Positions 1 to 5,306 of a stretch of DNA of 8,024 nucleotides are shown in pieces. The translations under genes and the position numbers were made by a program. A model generated the notes under the pieces. The model had not been told where the DNA came from. It did not search any database and saw only the letters and a program-made list of their open reading frames with translations. Origin of the DNA: Propionibacteriaceae bacterium (GTDB taxonomy: Bacteria; Actinomycetota; Actinomycetes; Propionibacteriales; Propionibacteriaceae); NCBI GenBank assembly GCA_003451975.1, contig DMIX01000162.1:318-8341 (forward strand), read 5' to 3'. How positions within the stretch are numbered: position 1 is the stretch's first letter; every line of letters begins with the position of its first letter.

Positions 1-544
1 CGAGGTGTACTCCAACACCGGCGGGCAGGCCTCCAAGGCGACCCCGCGCGGCGCTGCGGCGAAGTTCGCAGCCAGCGGCAAGCCCGGACGCAAGAAGGAT
101 CTGGGCATGATCGCCCAGGCCTACCGCGACGTCTATGTGGCTCAGATCTCGTTGAATGCCAACGAGATGCAGACCGTCCGTGCGGTCCGGGAGGCTGCGG
201 CCTACCCCGGCCCGTCGCTGATCCTGGCGTACTCGACCTGTATCGAGCACGGCATTGATCTGGCTGACTCTGCGGCCCACATGAAGGAAGCGGTGACCTC
301 CGGTCACTGGCCGCTATACCGGTACAACCCGGAGCCGACTCCCGGAGCCAAGCCGCAGTTCAAGCTGGACTCCAAGGCGCCGAGCACGCCGATCGCGGAC
401 TTCTACGCCCACGAGACGCGCTACAAGACGGTGGCCCGCACCAATCCCGAGTTGGCCGAGAAGATGGCCGTGCAGGCTCAGGAGGACGCGGTGTTGCGCT
501 ACCGCCACTACGAATGGTTGAGCCAGGAGAGCCAGGAGGTCTGA
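1..544 (+). CDS. nifJ: Pyruvate:ferredoxin (flavodoxin) oxidoreductase, C-terminal part (5' truncated by window)
   Basis: This is the C-terminal end of a PFOR, which decarboxylates pyruvate with CoA to acetyl-CoA and CO2 and passes electrons to ferredoxin or flavodoxin in the cytoplasm. The reading frame is open from base 2 and ends at TGA 542-544, giving about 180 residues of a family that is usually near 1,170-1,200. Seen directly: EVYSNTGGQASKATP at the very start, the family signature in the thiamine-pyrophosphate domain, then AKFAASGK, KKDLGMIAQAYRDVYVAQ, GPSLILAYSTCIEHGIDL and SGHWPLYRYNP, in the order found in NifJ. The [4Fe-4S] domains and the core TPP motif lie upstream of the window. 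The GTG at base 5 is internal, not a start. A strong hairpin starts 20 bp after the stop, so this looks like the last gene of its transcript. Which electron carrier it uses cannot be read from here. Confidence 0.95.
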   Translation, partial: EVYSNTGGQASKATPRGAAAKFAASGKPGRKKDLGMIAQAYRDVYVAQISLNANEMQTVRAVREAAAYPGPSLILAYSTCIEHGIDLADSAAHMKEAVTSGHWPLYRYNPEPTPGAKPQFKLDSKAPSTPIADFYAHETRYKTVARTNPELAEKMAVQAQEDAVLRYRHYEWLSQESQEV

Positions 545-564
545 CTCAGTCTTCATCGCTTGAA

Positions 565-603
565 CGCCGCGGGCCCCACGCAGAATGCGTGGGGCCCGCG
601 GCG
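565..603 (+). terminator. Perfect 18-bp-arm hairpin after nifJ, probable terminator
   Basis: Arms at 565-582 and 586-603 are exact reverse complements, with a 3-nt GAA loop. The stem is very GC-rich and follows the nifJ stop by 20 bp. No T-run follows on the plus strand (the next bases are TGTAGTG), so it is not a textbook intrinsic terminator. By symmetry it could also stop or stabilise transcripts from the minus strand. The function is inferred from position and stem strength. Confidence 0.75.
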
Positions 604-621
604 TGTAGTGAGGAGTGGTGT

Positions 622-741
622 GCCCTTCGACAGGCTCAGGGAGCGGGGGTTGGCTCAGGGAGCGGGGGTTGGCTCAGGGAGCGGGTGCTCGAAGGAACAG
701 CATCGCAACCCCGTTGGCTGAGCTTGACGAAGCCTGAGCCC
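622..741. repeat. Dispersed-repeat-like intergenic element with CTTCGACAGGCTCAGGG core
   Basis: The stretch opens with CCCTTCGACAGGCTCAGGGA and closes with GGCTGAGCTTGACGAAGCCTGAGCCCGG broken by mismatches. GGCTCAGG near 633 is the reverse complement of CCTGAGCC near 732, making an imperfect inverted repeat around a tandem array. From general knowledge, TTCGACAGGCTCAGG motifs recur between genes of many high-GC actinobacteria. That this copy belongs to such a family is inference, since only one copy is visible. I see no open reading frame of interest and no promoter in the surrounding 545-844 gap. Confidence 0.5.
633..689. repeat. 19-bp tandem repeat, three copies
   Basis: The unit GGCTCAGGGAGCGGGGGTT occurs exactly at 633-651 and 652-670. 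A third, slightly altered copy follows at 671-689, where the last bases read GGGTGCT instead of GGGGGTT. The copies are head to tail with no spacer, so this is not a CRISPR array. The number of units may vary between strains through slippage. Confidence 0.9.
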
Positions 742-785
742 GGTGAAGCCCTCGATTCGCGGTTGCCGACTGCTCCCAGACATGG

Positions 786-816
786 AAAAGGGGCCCGCGC
801 CGGCAGCACGGGCCCC
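786..816 (-). terminator. Rho-independent terminator for the minus-strand PxKF gene
   Basis: Arms 790-797 and 809-816 (GGGGCCCG with CGGGCCCC) pair perfectly over 8 bp around an 11-nt loop. Read on the minus strand, the stem is followed directly by TTTT (786-789 on the plus strand), the classical GC stem plus U-run. It lies 29 bp beyond the stop of the minus-strand secreted-protein gene, so it ends that transcript. Confidence 0.8.
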
Positions 817-844
817 GCATTCCTTCCGGGGGGGATCTCAGGAA

Positions 845-1591
845 TCAGCGCAGCTTGAACAGTGCGGTCAAGGCCGAGCCATCAGCGGTGGTCATGGTCA
901 CCTGGTAGCAGTTGACGGCGCGAACGCGCTTGACGGTACGCACGACCTTCTTGCCATGAACCTTGGTCACTTTCGTAACCTTCACCTTCTTGGCCTTGGG
1001 CGCCTTGGGGGTCTTCCAGTTCATGATGAACTTGCCGTCGCGGTACCGCAGCCGGTAGCCCTTCTTGGTCGAGAGGATCGACGTCGCATCACCGATCGGC
1101 GCCATGGTCGAGCACACCAGTTGCTGCGAGGTGAAGGCGGTCACGACATCGGTGCTGGTGGCCTTGGTGGTGCCCTCGAAGACCCGGAACTTGAACGGGA
1201 CCGTCGAGCGACCCTTGCGGTTGTTCCAGCGGTCGTCCATGCGGACCGGCCGGTAGAAGCCCCGCAGGTTCCACGCGGTGACGGTGTAGCTGATGGTCTC
1301 GGTTGCGGTCGTGGCGTCAGCGGCGGTTGCGGCAGCGGTCAACTCGTGAGTGCCCACGCTCGTGTCGTAGCCGGTCACGGTGCAGTCCACCGGCTGGGCG
1401 GCCTCGTCGACCGCAGTACAGGTGTTGGCGACGGGCACCTGGCCGTACACATAGCTGGCCTGATCGGTGATCGCCCCCTGCCAGGTGATGATCGGGGCGG
1501 CGGCGGCATCGGCAGAGGTCACCGCGACGGTGCTCAGCAAACCGGCGAGCGCTGCGGCTACCACGATGCGAGTGGTTCGACGTGAAGACAT
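845..1591 (-). CDS. Secreted PxKF-domain protein with a basic insertion
   Basis: A 248-residue exported protein. Residues 1-30 form a Sec signal peptide: RR-T-T-R n-region, hydrophobic core IVVAAALAGLLSTVAV, probable cleavage after ADA. Residues about 34-106 look like an Ig/HYR-like beta domain with Cys58 and Cys70 and the pattern GYDTSVGTHELTA. Residues 107-248 resemble the PxKF exoprotein domain: STVPFKFRV at 129-137, Cys160, KFIMNWKT at 187-194, NCYQVTM at 227-233 and a terminal ALFKLR. Between NWKT and NCYQ lies a Lys/Arg/Val-rich segment (193-224) with 14 basic and no acidic residues. The ATG at 1589-1591 has AGGAG a few bases upstream. The gene has its own 134-bp leader region and terminator, so it is probably monocistronic. 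No enzymatic motif is seen; a role at the cell surface is inference. Confidence 0.8.
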   Translation of the reverse strand: MSSRRTTRIVVAAALAGLLSTVAVTSADAAAAPIITWQGAITDQASYVYGQVPVANTCTAVDEAAQPVDCTVTGYDTSVGTHELTAAATAADATTATETISYTVTAWNLRGFYRPVRMDDRWNNRKGRSTVPFKFRVFEGTTKATSTDVVTAFTSQQLVCSTMAPIGDATSILSTKKGYRLRYRDGKFIMNWKTPKAPKAKKVKVTKVTKVHGKKVVRTVKRVRAVNCYQVTMTTADGSALTALFKLR

Positions 1592-1592
1592 C

Positions 1593-1655
1593 GGTACTCC
1601 TGTACCTGTGGCGACTCTGGCGAGCCCGGAGCGCGACGATCACCCTCCACAGGTA
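1593..1655 (-). promoter_or_regulatory. 5' leader with two overlapping hairpins at the Shine-Dalgarno site
   Basis: Minus-strand reading. A short hairpin pairs GGTAC (1602-1606) with GTACC (1593-1597), leaving AGGA, part of the AGGAG ribosome site, in the 4-nt loop just before the ATG at 1591. A longer pairing joins TACCTGTGG (1647-1655) to CCACAGGTA (1603-1611), 9 bp perfect with a 35-nt spacer. Both use bases 1603-1606, so they cannot form together. This could be a translational switch, or the 9-bp inverted repeat could be a protein operator; the sequence alone does not decide. I found no convincing -35/-10 pair. Confidence 0.4.
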
Positions 1656-1725
1656 AACACCGCGCCGAGGACCGGAGAAGTTACGACCGATCCCAAAAAG
1701 GTGACCAGCCGCCGTCGTCAGCGAC

Positions 1726-2097
1726 TCAGGCGGCGATCCACACGCCAAGAGCTGCTGCTCCCACCCCGGCGGTGAGCATGCCGACGGCATGAACGACGGC
1801 GGCCTGCCACCGACCGGCGATGATCAGTCGCGCGGCCTCCACGCTGGCGGTACTGAAAGTGGTGAAGCCGCCGAGCAACCCGGTTCCCACAGCGAGTTTC
1901 CACGAGGCGTCCCCGGTGTGGAACATCAGCCACCCGGCGAACAGACCCAGCAGCAGCGAACCGGTGACATTGATCAGCACCGTTCCCACAGGGAGCCCCA
2001 GCTTGGGCCAACGGCGTCGGGATTGGGCGTTCACCGACGTGTCGAGCAGATAGCGGGCCAATGCCCCCACTCCGCCGCCGAGCGCGATCCAGATCAT
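1726..2097 (-). CDS. crcB: Fluoride channel subunit FluC/CrcB, second of a pair
   Basis: A 123-residue membrane protein of the Fluc (CrcB) family, which exports fluoride passively as an antiparallel dimer. It has four hydrophobic segments at about 2-18, 35-57, 67-87 and 97-122. Family marks: GGGVGALARY (7-16, Arg15), NVTGSLLLG (43-51, Asn43), GTGLLGGFTTFSTASVE (71-87). In the Phe-box TTFSxFS the second Phe is replaced by Ala84. The first loop carries RRRWPK (27-32) and the C-terminus is uncharged, so by the positive-inside rule loop 1 is cytoplasmic and both termini face out. The ATG at 2095-2097 overlaps the TGA of the preceding fluC by 4 bp (ATGA). An upstream extension in this frame lies in the neighbouring gene and is rejected. 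It probably works only with its partner. Confidence 0.93.
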   Translation of the reverse strand: MIWIALGGGVGALARYLLDTSVNAQSRRRWPKLGLPVGTVLINVTGSLLLGLFAGWLMFHTGDASWKLAVGTGLLGGFTTFSTASVEAARLIIAGRWQAAVVHAVGMLTAGVGAAALGVWIAA

Positions 2098-2501
2098 GTC
2101 GCCTCCCCGGCATGGCGAAGCCGCCGCACCACCACCATGGCGAGCAGGGCGGCGGCGATTCCGATCCCGACGCTGAGGACCGCATAGCCGATCCCGCCGA
2201 ACCAGTCGCCGGAGCGCAGCAGCGCCACCGTCTCCACGGAGAAGCTGCTGTAGGTGGTGTAGCCACCGAAGAAACCGGTGCCGACGCCCAGCCGCACCGA
2301 ACGCGGCCACCCCGCGTCATCGAAGGCAGCCAGGGTCTCCAGCAGGACGCCGAGCAGCAGCGAACCGGAGACGTTGATCCAGAACGTGGCCCACGGCCAC
2401 TGCCCGGCGGTGGCCGGAAACCACGCCTCCAAGCTCGCGCGCACAGCGGTACCTGCCATACCGCCGATCACGATCAGCGAGGCATTGACGGCTCGACTCA
2501 C
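2094..2501 (-). CDS. crcB: Fluoride channel subunit FluC/CrcB, first of a pair
   Basis: A 135-residue Fluc family subunit with four membrane segments at about 5-28, 36-59, 71-95 and 99-126. Family marks: GTAVRAS with Arg21, INVSGSLLLG (42-51, Asn43), GTGFFGGYTTYSSFSVE (74-90). In the Phe-box the first Phe is Tyr84 while the second, Phe87, is kept. Loop 1 has no positive charge; the C-terminal tail has RRLRH (126-130) and loop 2 has two Arg. That predicts N- and C-termini inside, opposite to the next gene's product. The GTG start (2499-2501) overlaps the usp stop as GTGA, with GGAAG about 6 bases upstream. A longer frame running up into usp lacks family similarity and is rejected. It is the likely obligate partner of the downstream subunit. 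Confidence 0.93.
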   Translation of the reverse strand: MSRAVNASLIVIGGMAGTAVRASLEAWFPATAGQWPWATFWINVSGSLLLGVLLETLAAFDDAGWPRSVRLGVGTGFFGGYTTYSSFSVETVALLRSGDWFGGIGYAVLSVGIGIAAALLAMVVVRRLRHAGEAT

Positions 2502-3007
2502 CGTTGCTTCCAGTCCACAACGTTCAACGGGATCGCCAGCACCGGGCGATGCTGGTGACGGGCCAGGTTCTGGCCCAGCGAGTGGCCTTGTCCCCAGCGT
2601 GGCGAATGCGGATTCCGAGCTCCGACCACGATGGCGCAAGCATCGGTGTAGCGCGCCAGGTGGGTGAGGGCTCGGTCGGCGCGTCCAGCGAGGTAGCGGA
2701 ACTCCCAGGCGACCGGCAGGTTCAGGCCGGTCAGCCAATCGATGATCTCCTGCTCGGTGCGCTGCCAACCTTGGTCGTCGGAATCGGGGTCGACTCCGAC
2801 ATGGCGGATGCGACCGTCGGGAAACTCCTCCTCGACCATTCGGCTGGGATCGGCGTAGGCGAAGTAGATTTCCGAACCCAGCGCGTGGGCCCACACAGCA
2901 GCAGTGTGAGCCAGCAGGGTCGCTCGACGAGGACCGACGCCAACCACCAGCGGACGACCGGCCACCGGCACGATGCGATCCGGCGCCGGCTGAGGAACCT
3001 CAGGCAT
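2498..3007 (-). CDS. UspA-like universal stress protein, divergent
   Basis: A 169-residue cytoplasmic protein with a Usp-type alpha/beta fold outline: strand PLVVGVGP (19-26), helix LLAHTAAVWAHALG (31-44), strand EIYFAYADP (46-54), helix with TEQEIIDWL (84-92), then ACAIVVGARNPHS (123-135) and HRPVLAIP (153-160). The usual VGVDGS aspartate near the first strand is absent (VGVGPRR), and the G-2x-G-9x-G(S/T) nucleotide loop is only loosely matched by GARNPHSPRWGQGHSLG. ATP binding is therefore doubtful. The ATG at 3005-3007 has a strong GAGGAG site 5 bases upstream. It lies 19 bp after pfk and overlaps fluC1 by 4 bp. A role in the fluoride or glycolytic stress response is suggested by context only. 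Confidence 0.8.
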   Translation of the reverse strand: MPEVPQPAPDRIVPVAGRPLVVGVGPRRATLLAHTAAVWAHALGSEIYFAYADPSRMVEEEFPDGRIRHVGVDPDSDDQGWQRTEQEIIDWLTGLNLPVAWEFRYLAGRADRALTHLARYTDACAIVVGARNPHSPRWGQGHSLGQNLARHQHRPVLAIPLNVVDWKQR

Positions 3008-3012
3008 CTGTT

Positions 3013-3018
3013 CTCCTC
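3013..3018 (-). promoter_or_regulatory. Strong Shine-Dalgarno site of the usp gene
   Basis: GAGGAG on the minus strand, 5 bases before the ATG at 3005-3007 and inside the 19-bp gap after the pfk stop. It fixes the usp start and suggests efficient translation of the distal part of the pfk message. Confidence 0.8.
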
Positions 3019-3026
3019 ACCAGGAT

Positions 3027-5252
3027 TCACACTGCGGCGTCGGCGACTGCCTTCATCACTGGCCGCAGTGCCAGCCACCACTGCTCTTTGGGCCTACGGT
3101 ACTCGGTGTCCATTTCCTCCATCATGTGGCTCAACCGACGGTGGGTCACCTTGGATTCGACCAGTCCGAGGTAGTAGCTCTCGCCGGTCTCACCGGCGAA
3201 CACCTCGGCAAGCAGGTCGAGCGCCCGGGAGACCAGCCGCACGGCCAGCAGTCGATCGAAGGGGCTGGGGCAGCCGCCCTGTTGGACATGTCCCAAAATG
3301 TTCTGGCGCACGTCGTACAGGCCGTGGCTCTCCTGCTCCAACAGTCGGGCCAGGAAATCGGTGGTGTAGAGCGGATTGGCGTCCTCGTTGCGGACCGCCA
3401 AGAAGAGCTTGCGGCCGGCGGCGAAGCTGTTGCGCAGCCAGGCCACGTCGGCGATCAGCGAATCCAGGCTGATGCCTTCCTCGTGGAGGTAGACCCGCTC
3501 GGCGCCACCCGACAGGGCGCTCATCAGCGCTAGGTAGCCGCACTGCCTGCCCATGGTCTCCACGACGAAGGCTCGCCGAGACGCCTGTCCGGAAGTCTTG
3601 ATCCGGTCGATCGCCTCGGTGATGACGTTCAAGGCGGTGTCGGCGCCGATGCTCAGCTCCGAACCCGGAAGGTTGTTGTCGATGCTCGCCGGCACACACA
3701 CGATGGGCAGCCCGCAGGCGGGGAAACGTTCCCGCTCGGAGTGCATCAGGTGCGCGGCTTGGTAGGCGTTCCAGCCTCCGATGACCAGCAGCGCGTCGAT
3801 GCTGTTGTCCTCCAACGAGCGGCTGATCTGGTAGAGATCTGCAACCGAAGGGACGGTGCGACGAGTGCCCAGGTCAGCGCCGCCGACCACCCAGCCCTCG
3901 ACATCGGCCCATTCCAGCTCGCTGATGGCGCCGTCGCGCAGGCCGGGAAAACCACCCTGCACCCCCAACATGGTGTGGCCGCGGCTGATGCCCAGCCGGA
4001 CGGCGTCTGCTGCTGCGGCATTCATTCCGGGTGCGAGTCCGCCACCATGGATGATCGCCACTCGTTTGGAGCCGGCATCGGCGTCGATGCGGCTGGGGTG
4101 CACCATCTCGGTGAAGATCCGAGCCGCCTCGGTGAAGGACCCGCCGCGCAGCGCCATAGCCTGGTCGTAGTCGCCGGCGGCGATCAACTCCGGCACCTGA
4201 CGGGTCCGGGCCACTGCGTCGCCCAGCGGTACCCGGCAGATCCGGTTCCCCCGGAAACCGATCACCGGGCCGACCGAACCAGGCTCTGCGGCGAGAACCT
4301 CGCAGACTGCCTCATAGCCCAGCCAGGTGGAAGCCCAGCGGTCATAGGCGCTGGGGGCGCCACCGCGCTGCACGTGGCCCAGAATCGTGGTGCGGGCACC
4401 CTCGCCCAGGTGCTCCTCGATGACGTGGCGCACATACTCAGAGGTGATGGGCTGGCCCTGTCGATCTCGGGCGCCCTCTGCGACGACGACCATCGAGTCT
4501 CGCCGTCCCGCCTTGCGGTTGCGCCGCAATTCGGCGCACATCTGCTCCTCCCAGCCCGGCTCGGGGGGAAGCTCGGGAATCAGCACGTAGTCGCAGGCCC
4601 CGGCAATCGCGCTCATGAGAGCCAGATAGCCGCAATGGCGTCCCATCACTTCGACCACGAAGCCGCGCTGGTGGCTGGCGGCCGTGCTGGACAGGTCATC
4701 GATGGCTGAGGTGATGCGGTGCAAGGCGGTGTCGGCACCGATGGTCATGTCGGTGCCGACCAAGTCGTTGTCGATCGAGCCCACCAACCCGGCGAACATC
4801 AACGCCGGATGGGCGGCGGCCTGCTCGGCCGTGATGGTCTGCTCGGTGACCAATTCGGCCAGGATCTGGGTCCATTCGGAGCGGAACTGGTCCAGCCCGG
4901 ACAGTGATCCGTCCCCGCCGATCACGATCAGTCGGTCGATTCCCCGGCTGATCAGGTTGGCTGCGGCCCGCTTGCGCCCTGAATACTCGCGGAAATCCTT
5001 GGAGCGGAAGGTTCCGATGACGGTGCCGCCTTGGCCAAGGATGCCGCTGACGTCTTCCCAGGTCAGTTCACGGATCCCCGGGCCGCCGTCGATCATGCCT
5101 TGGTAGCCCTCGTACATGGCGTAGACCGTTGCTCCCAGGCTGAGCGCGGTGCGCACCACAGCGCGCACGGCCGGATTCATGCCCGGAGCATCACCGCCGC
5201 TGGTGAGGATTCCGATGCTCTTGCCGACCCCGGGATTCGCCTCAGACGCCAT
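3027..5252 (-). CDS. pfk: Tandem-domain 6-phosphofructokinase (ATP type, eukaryote-like duplication)
   Basis: A 741-residue protein made of two fused PFK domains, twice the usual bacterial length; it phosphorylates fructose 6-phosphate to fructose 1,6-bisphosphate. N half (about 11-385): GGDAPGMN (19-26), GGDGS (112-116), GSIDND (158-163), VMGRHCG (202-208), EGA (259-261), LGHVQRGGAPSAYDR (291-305). These keep the catalytic Asp, and Gly in GGDGS plus no Lys before SIDND point to ATP rather than pyrophosphate. C half (about 395-741): GGGLAPGMN (403-411), GGWNAY (492-497), ASIDNN (522-527), MGRQCG (567-572), LGHVQQGGCPSPFDR (653-667). The nucleotide motif is lost, the second Asp is Asn and the substrate Arg is Gln, as in the regulatory half of eukaryotic PFK. 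ATG at 5250-5252 is preferred to GTG 5268-5270 on ribosome-site spacing. Confidence 0.95.
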   Translation of the reverse strand: MASEANPGVGKSIGILTSGGDAPGMNPAVRAVVRTALSLGATVYAMYEGYQGMIDGGPGIRELTWEDVSGILGQGGTVIGTFRSKDFREYSGRKRAAANLISRGIDRLIVIGGDGSLSGLDQFRSEWTQILAELVTEQTITAEQAAAHPALMFAGLVGSIDNDLVGTDMTIGADTALHRITSAIDDLSSTAASHQRGFVVEVMGRHCGYLALMSAIAGACDYVLIPELPPEPGWEEQMCAELRRNRKAGRRDSMVVVAEGARDRQGQPITSEYVRHVIEEHLGEGARTTILGHVQRGGAPSAYDRWASTWLGYEAVCEVLAAEPGSVGPVIGFRGNRICRVPLGDAVARTRQVPELIAAGDYDQAMALRGGSFTEAARIFTEMVHPSRIDADAGSKRVAIIHGGGLAPGMNAAAADAVRLGISRGHTMLGVQGGFPGLRDGAISELEWADVEGWVVGGADLGTRRTVPSVADLYQISRSLEDNSIDALLVIGGWNAYQAAHLMHSERERFPACGLPIVCVPASIDNNLPGSELSIGADTALNVITEAIDRIKTSGQASRRAFVVETMGRQCGYLALMSALSGGAERVYLHEEGISLDSLIADVAWLRNSFAAGRKLFLAVRNEDANPLYTTDFLARLLEQESHGLYDVRQNILGHVQQGGCPSPFDRLLAVRLVSRALDLLAEVFAGETGESYYLGLVESKVTHRRLSHMMEEMDTEYRRPKEQWWLALRPVMKAVADAAV

Positions 5253-5254
5253 GG

Positions 5255-5263
5255 CTCCATCCT
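5255..5263 (-). promoter_or_regulatory. Ribosome binding site deciding the pfk start
   Basis: The minus strand reads AGGATGGAGCC then ATG (5250-5252). AGGA at 5260-5263 stands 7 bases before this ATG. The upstream in-frame GTG codons (5265-5270) have no comparable site in front, so the six-residue-longer form is less likely. The 54-bp gap to vanY contains no clear terminator. Confidence 0.6.
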
Positions 5264-5306
5264 GCACCACGTCAGTGGACCGAAGCGGGGGTTCTGAGTT
5301 CGCGCC

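Noticed and set aside
633..689. CRISPR-like array
   Set aside because: The repeats are contiguous 19-bp units without spacers, and no cas gene is present.
743..1585. Plus-strand open frame of 280 codons opposite the PxKF gene
   Set aside because: It is antisense to a gene with a signal peptide, a ribosome site, a family domain and its own terminator. Its translation is Gly/Arg/His-rich without domain features.
1708..1734. Hairpin GCCGCC/GGCGGC at the end of the second fluC gene as a terminator
   Set aside because: Only 6 bp pair around a 15-nt loop, it overlaps the stop codon, and the T-run on the minus strand comes about 7 bases later. Too weak to list as a feature.
2502..2894. Longer upstream start for the first FluC protein
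   Set aside because: The extra 131 residues overlap usp, are Arg/Pro-rich and unlike Fluc proteins, whose membrane segment begins right after the GTG at 2499-2501.
2504..3472. Plus-strand frame of 322 codons across usp and the pfk end
   Set aside because: It spans the junction of two well-supported minus-strand genes and its Arg/Ser-rich product resembles no family.
3741..4709. Long plus-strand open frame (322 codons) opposite pfk
   Set aside because: It lies wholly inside the N- and C-half coding region of pfk, whose motifs are unmistakable. It has no recognisable domain and reflects the low frequency of stops in GC-rich antisense frames.
5253..5306. Possible fluoride riboswitch before pfk
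   Set aside because: The gap is only 54 bp and I could not find the conserved GGNGAUGG and CUGAUG-type blocks or a pseudoknot pairing; the 19-bp gap before usp is too short altogether.
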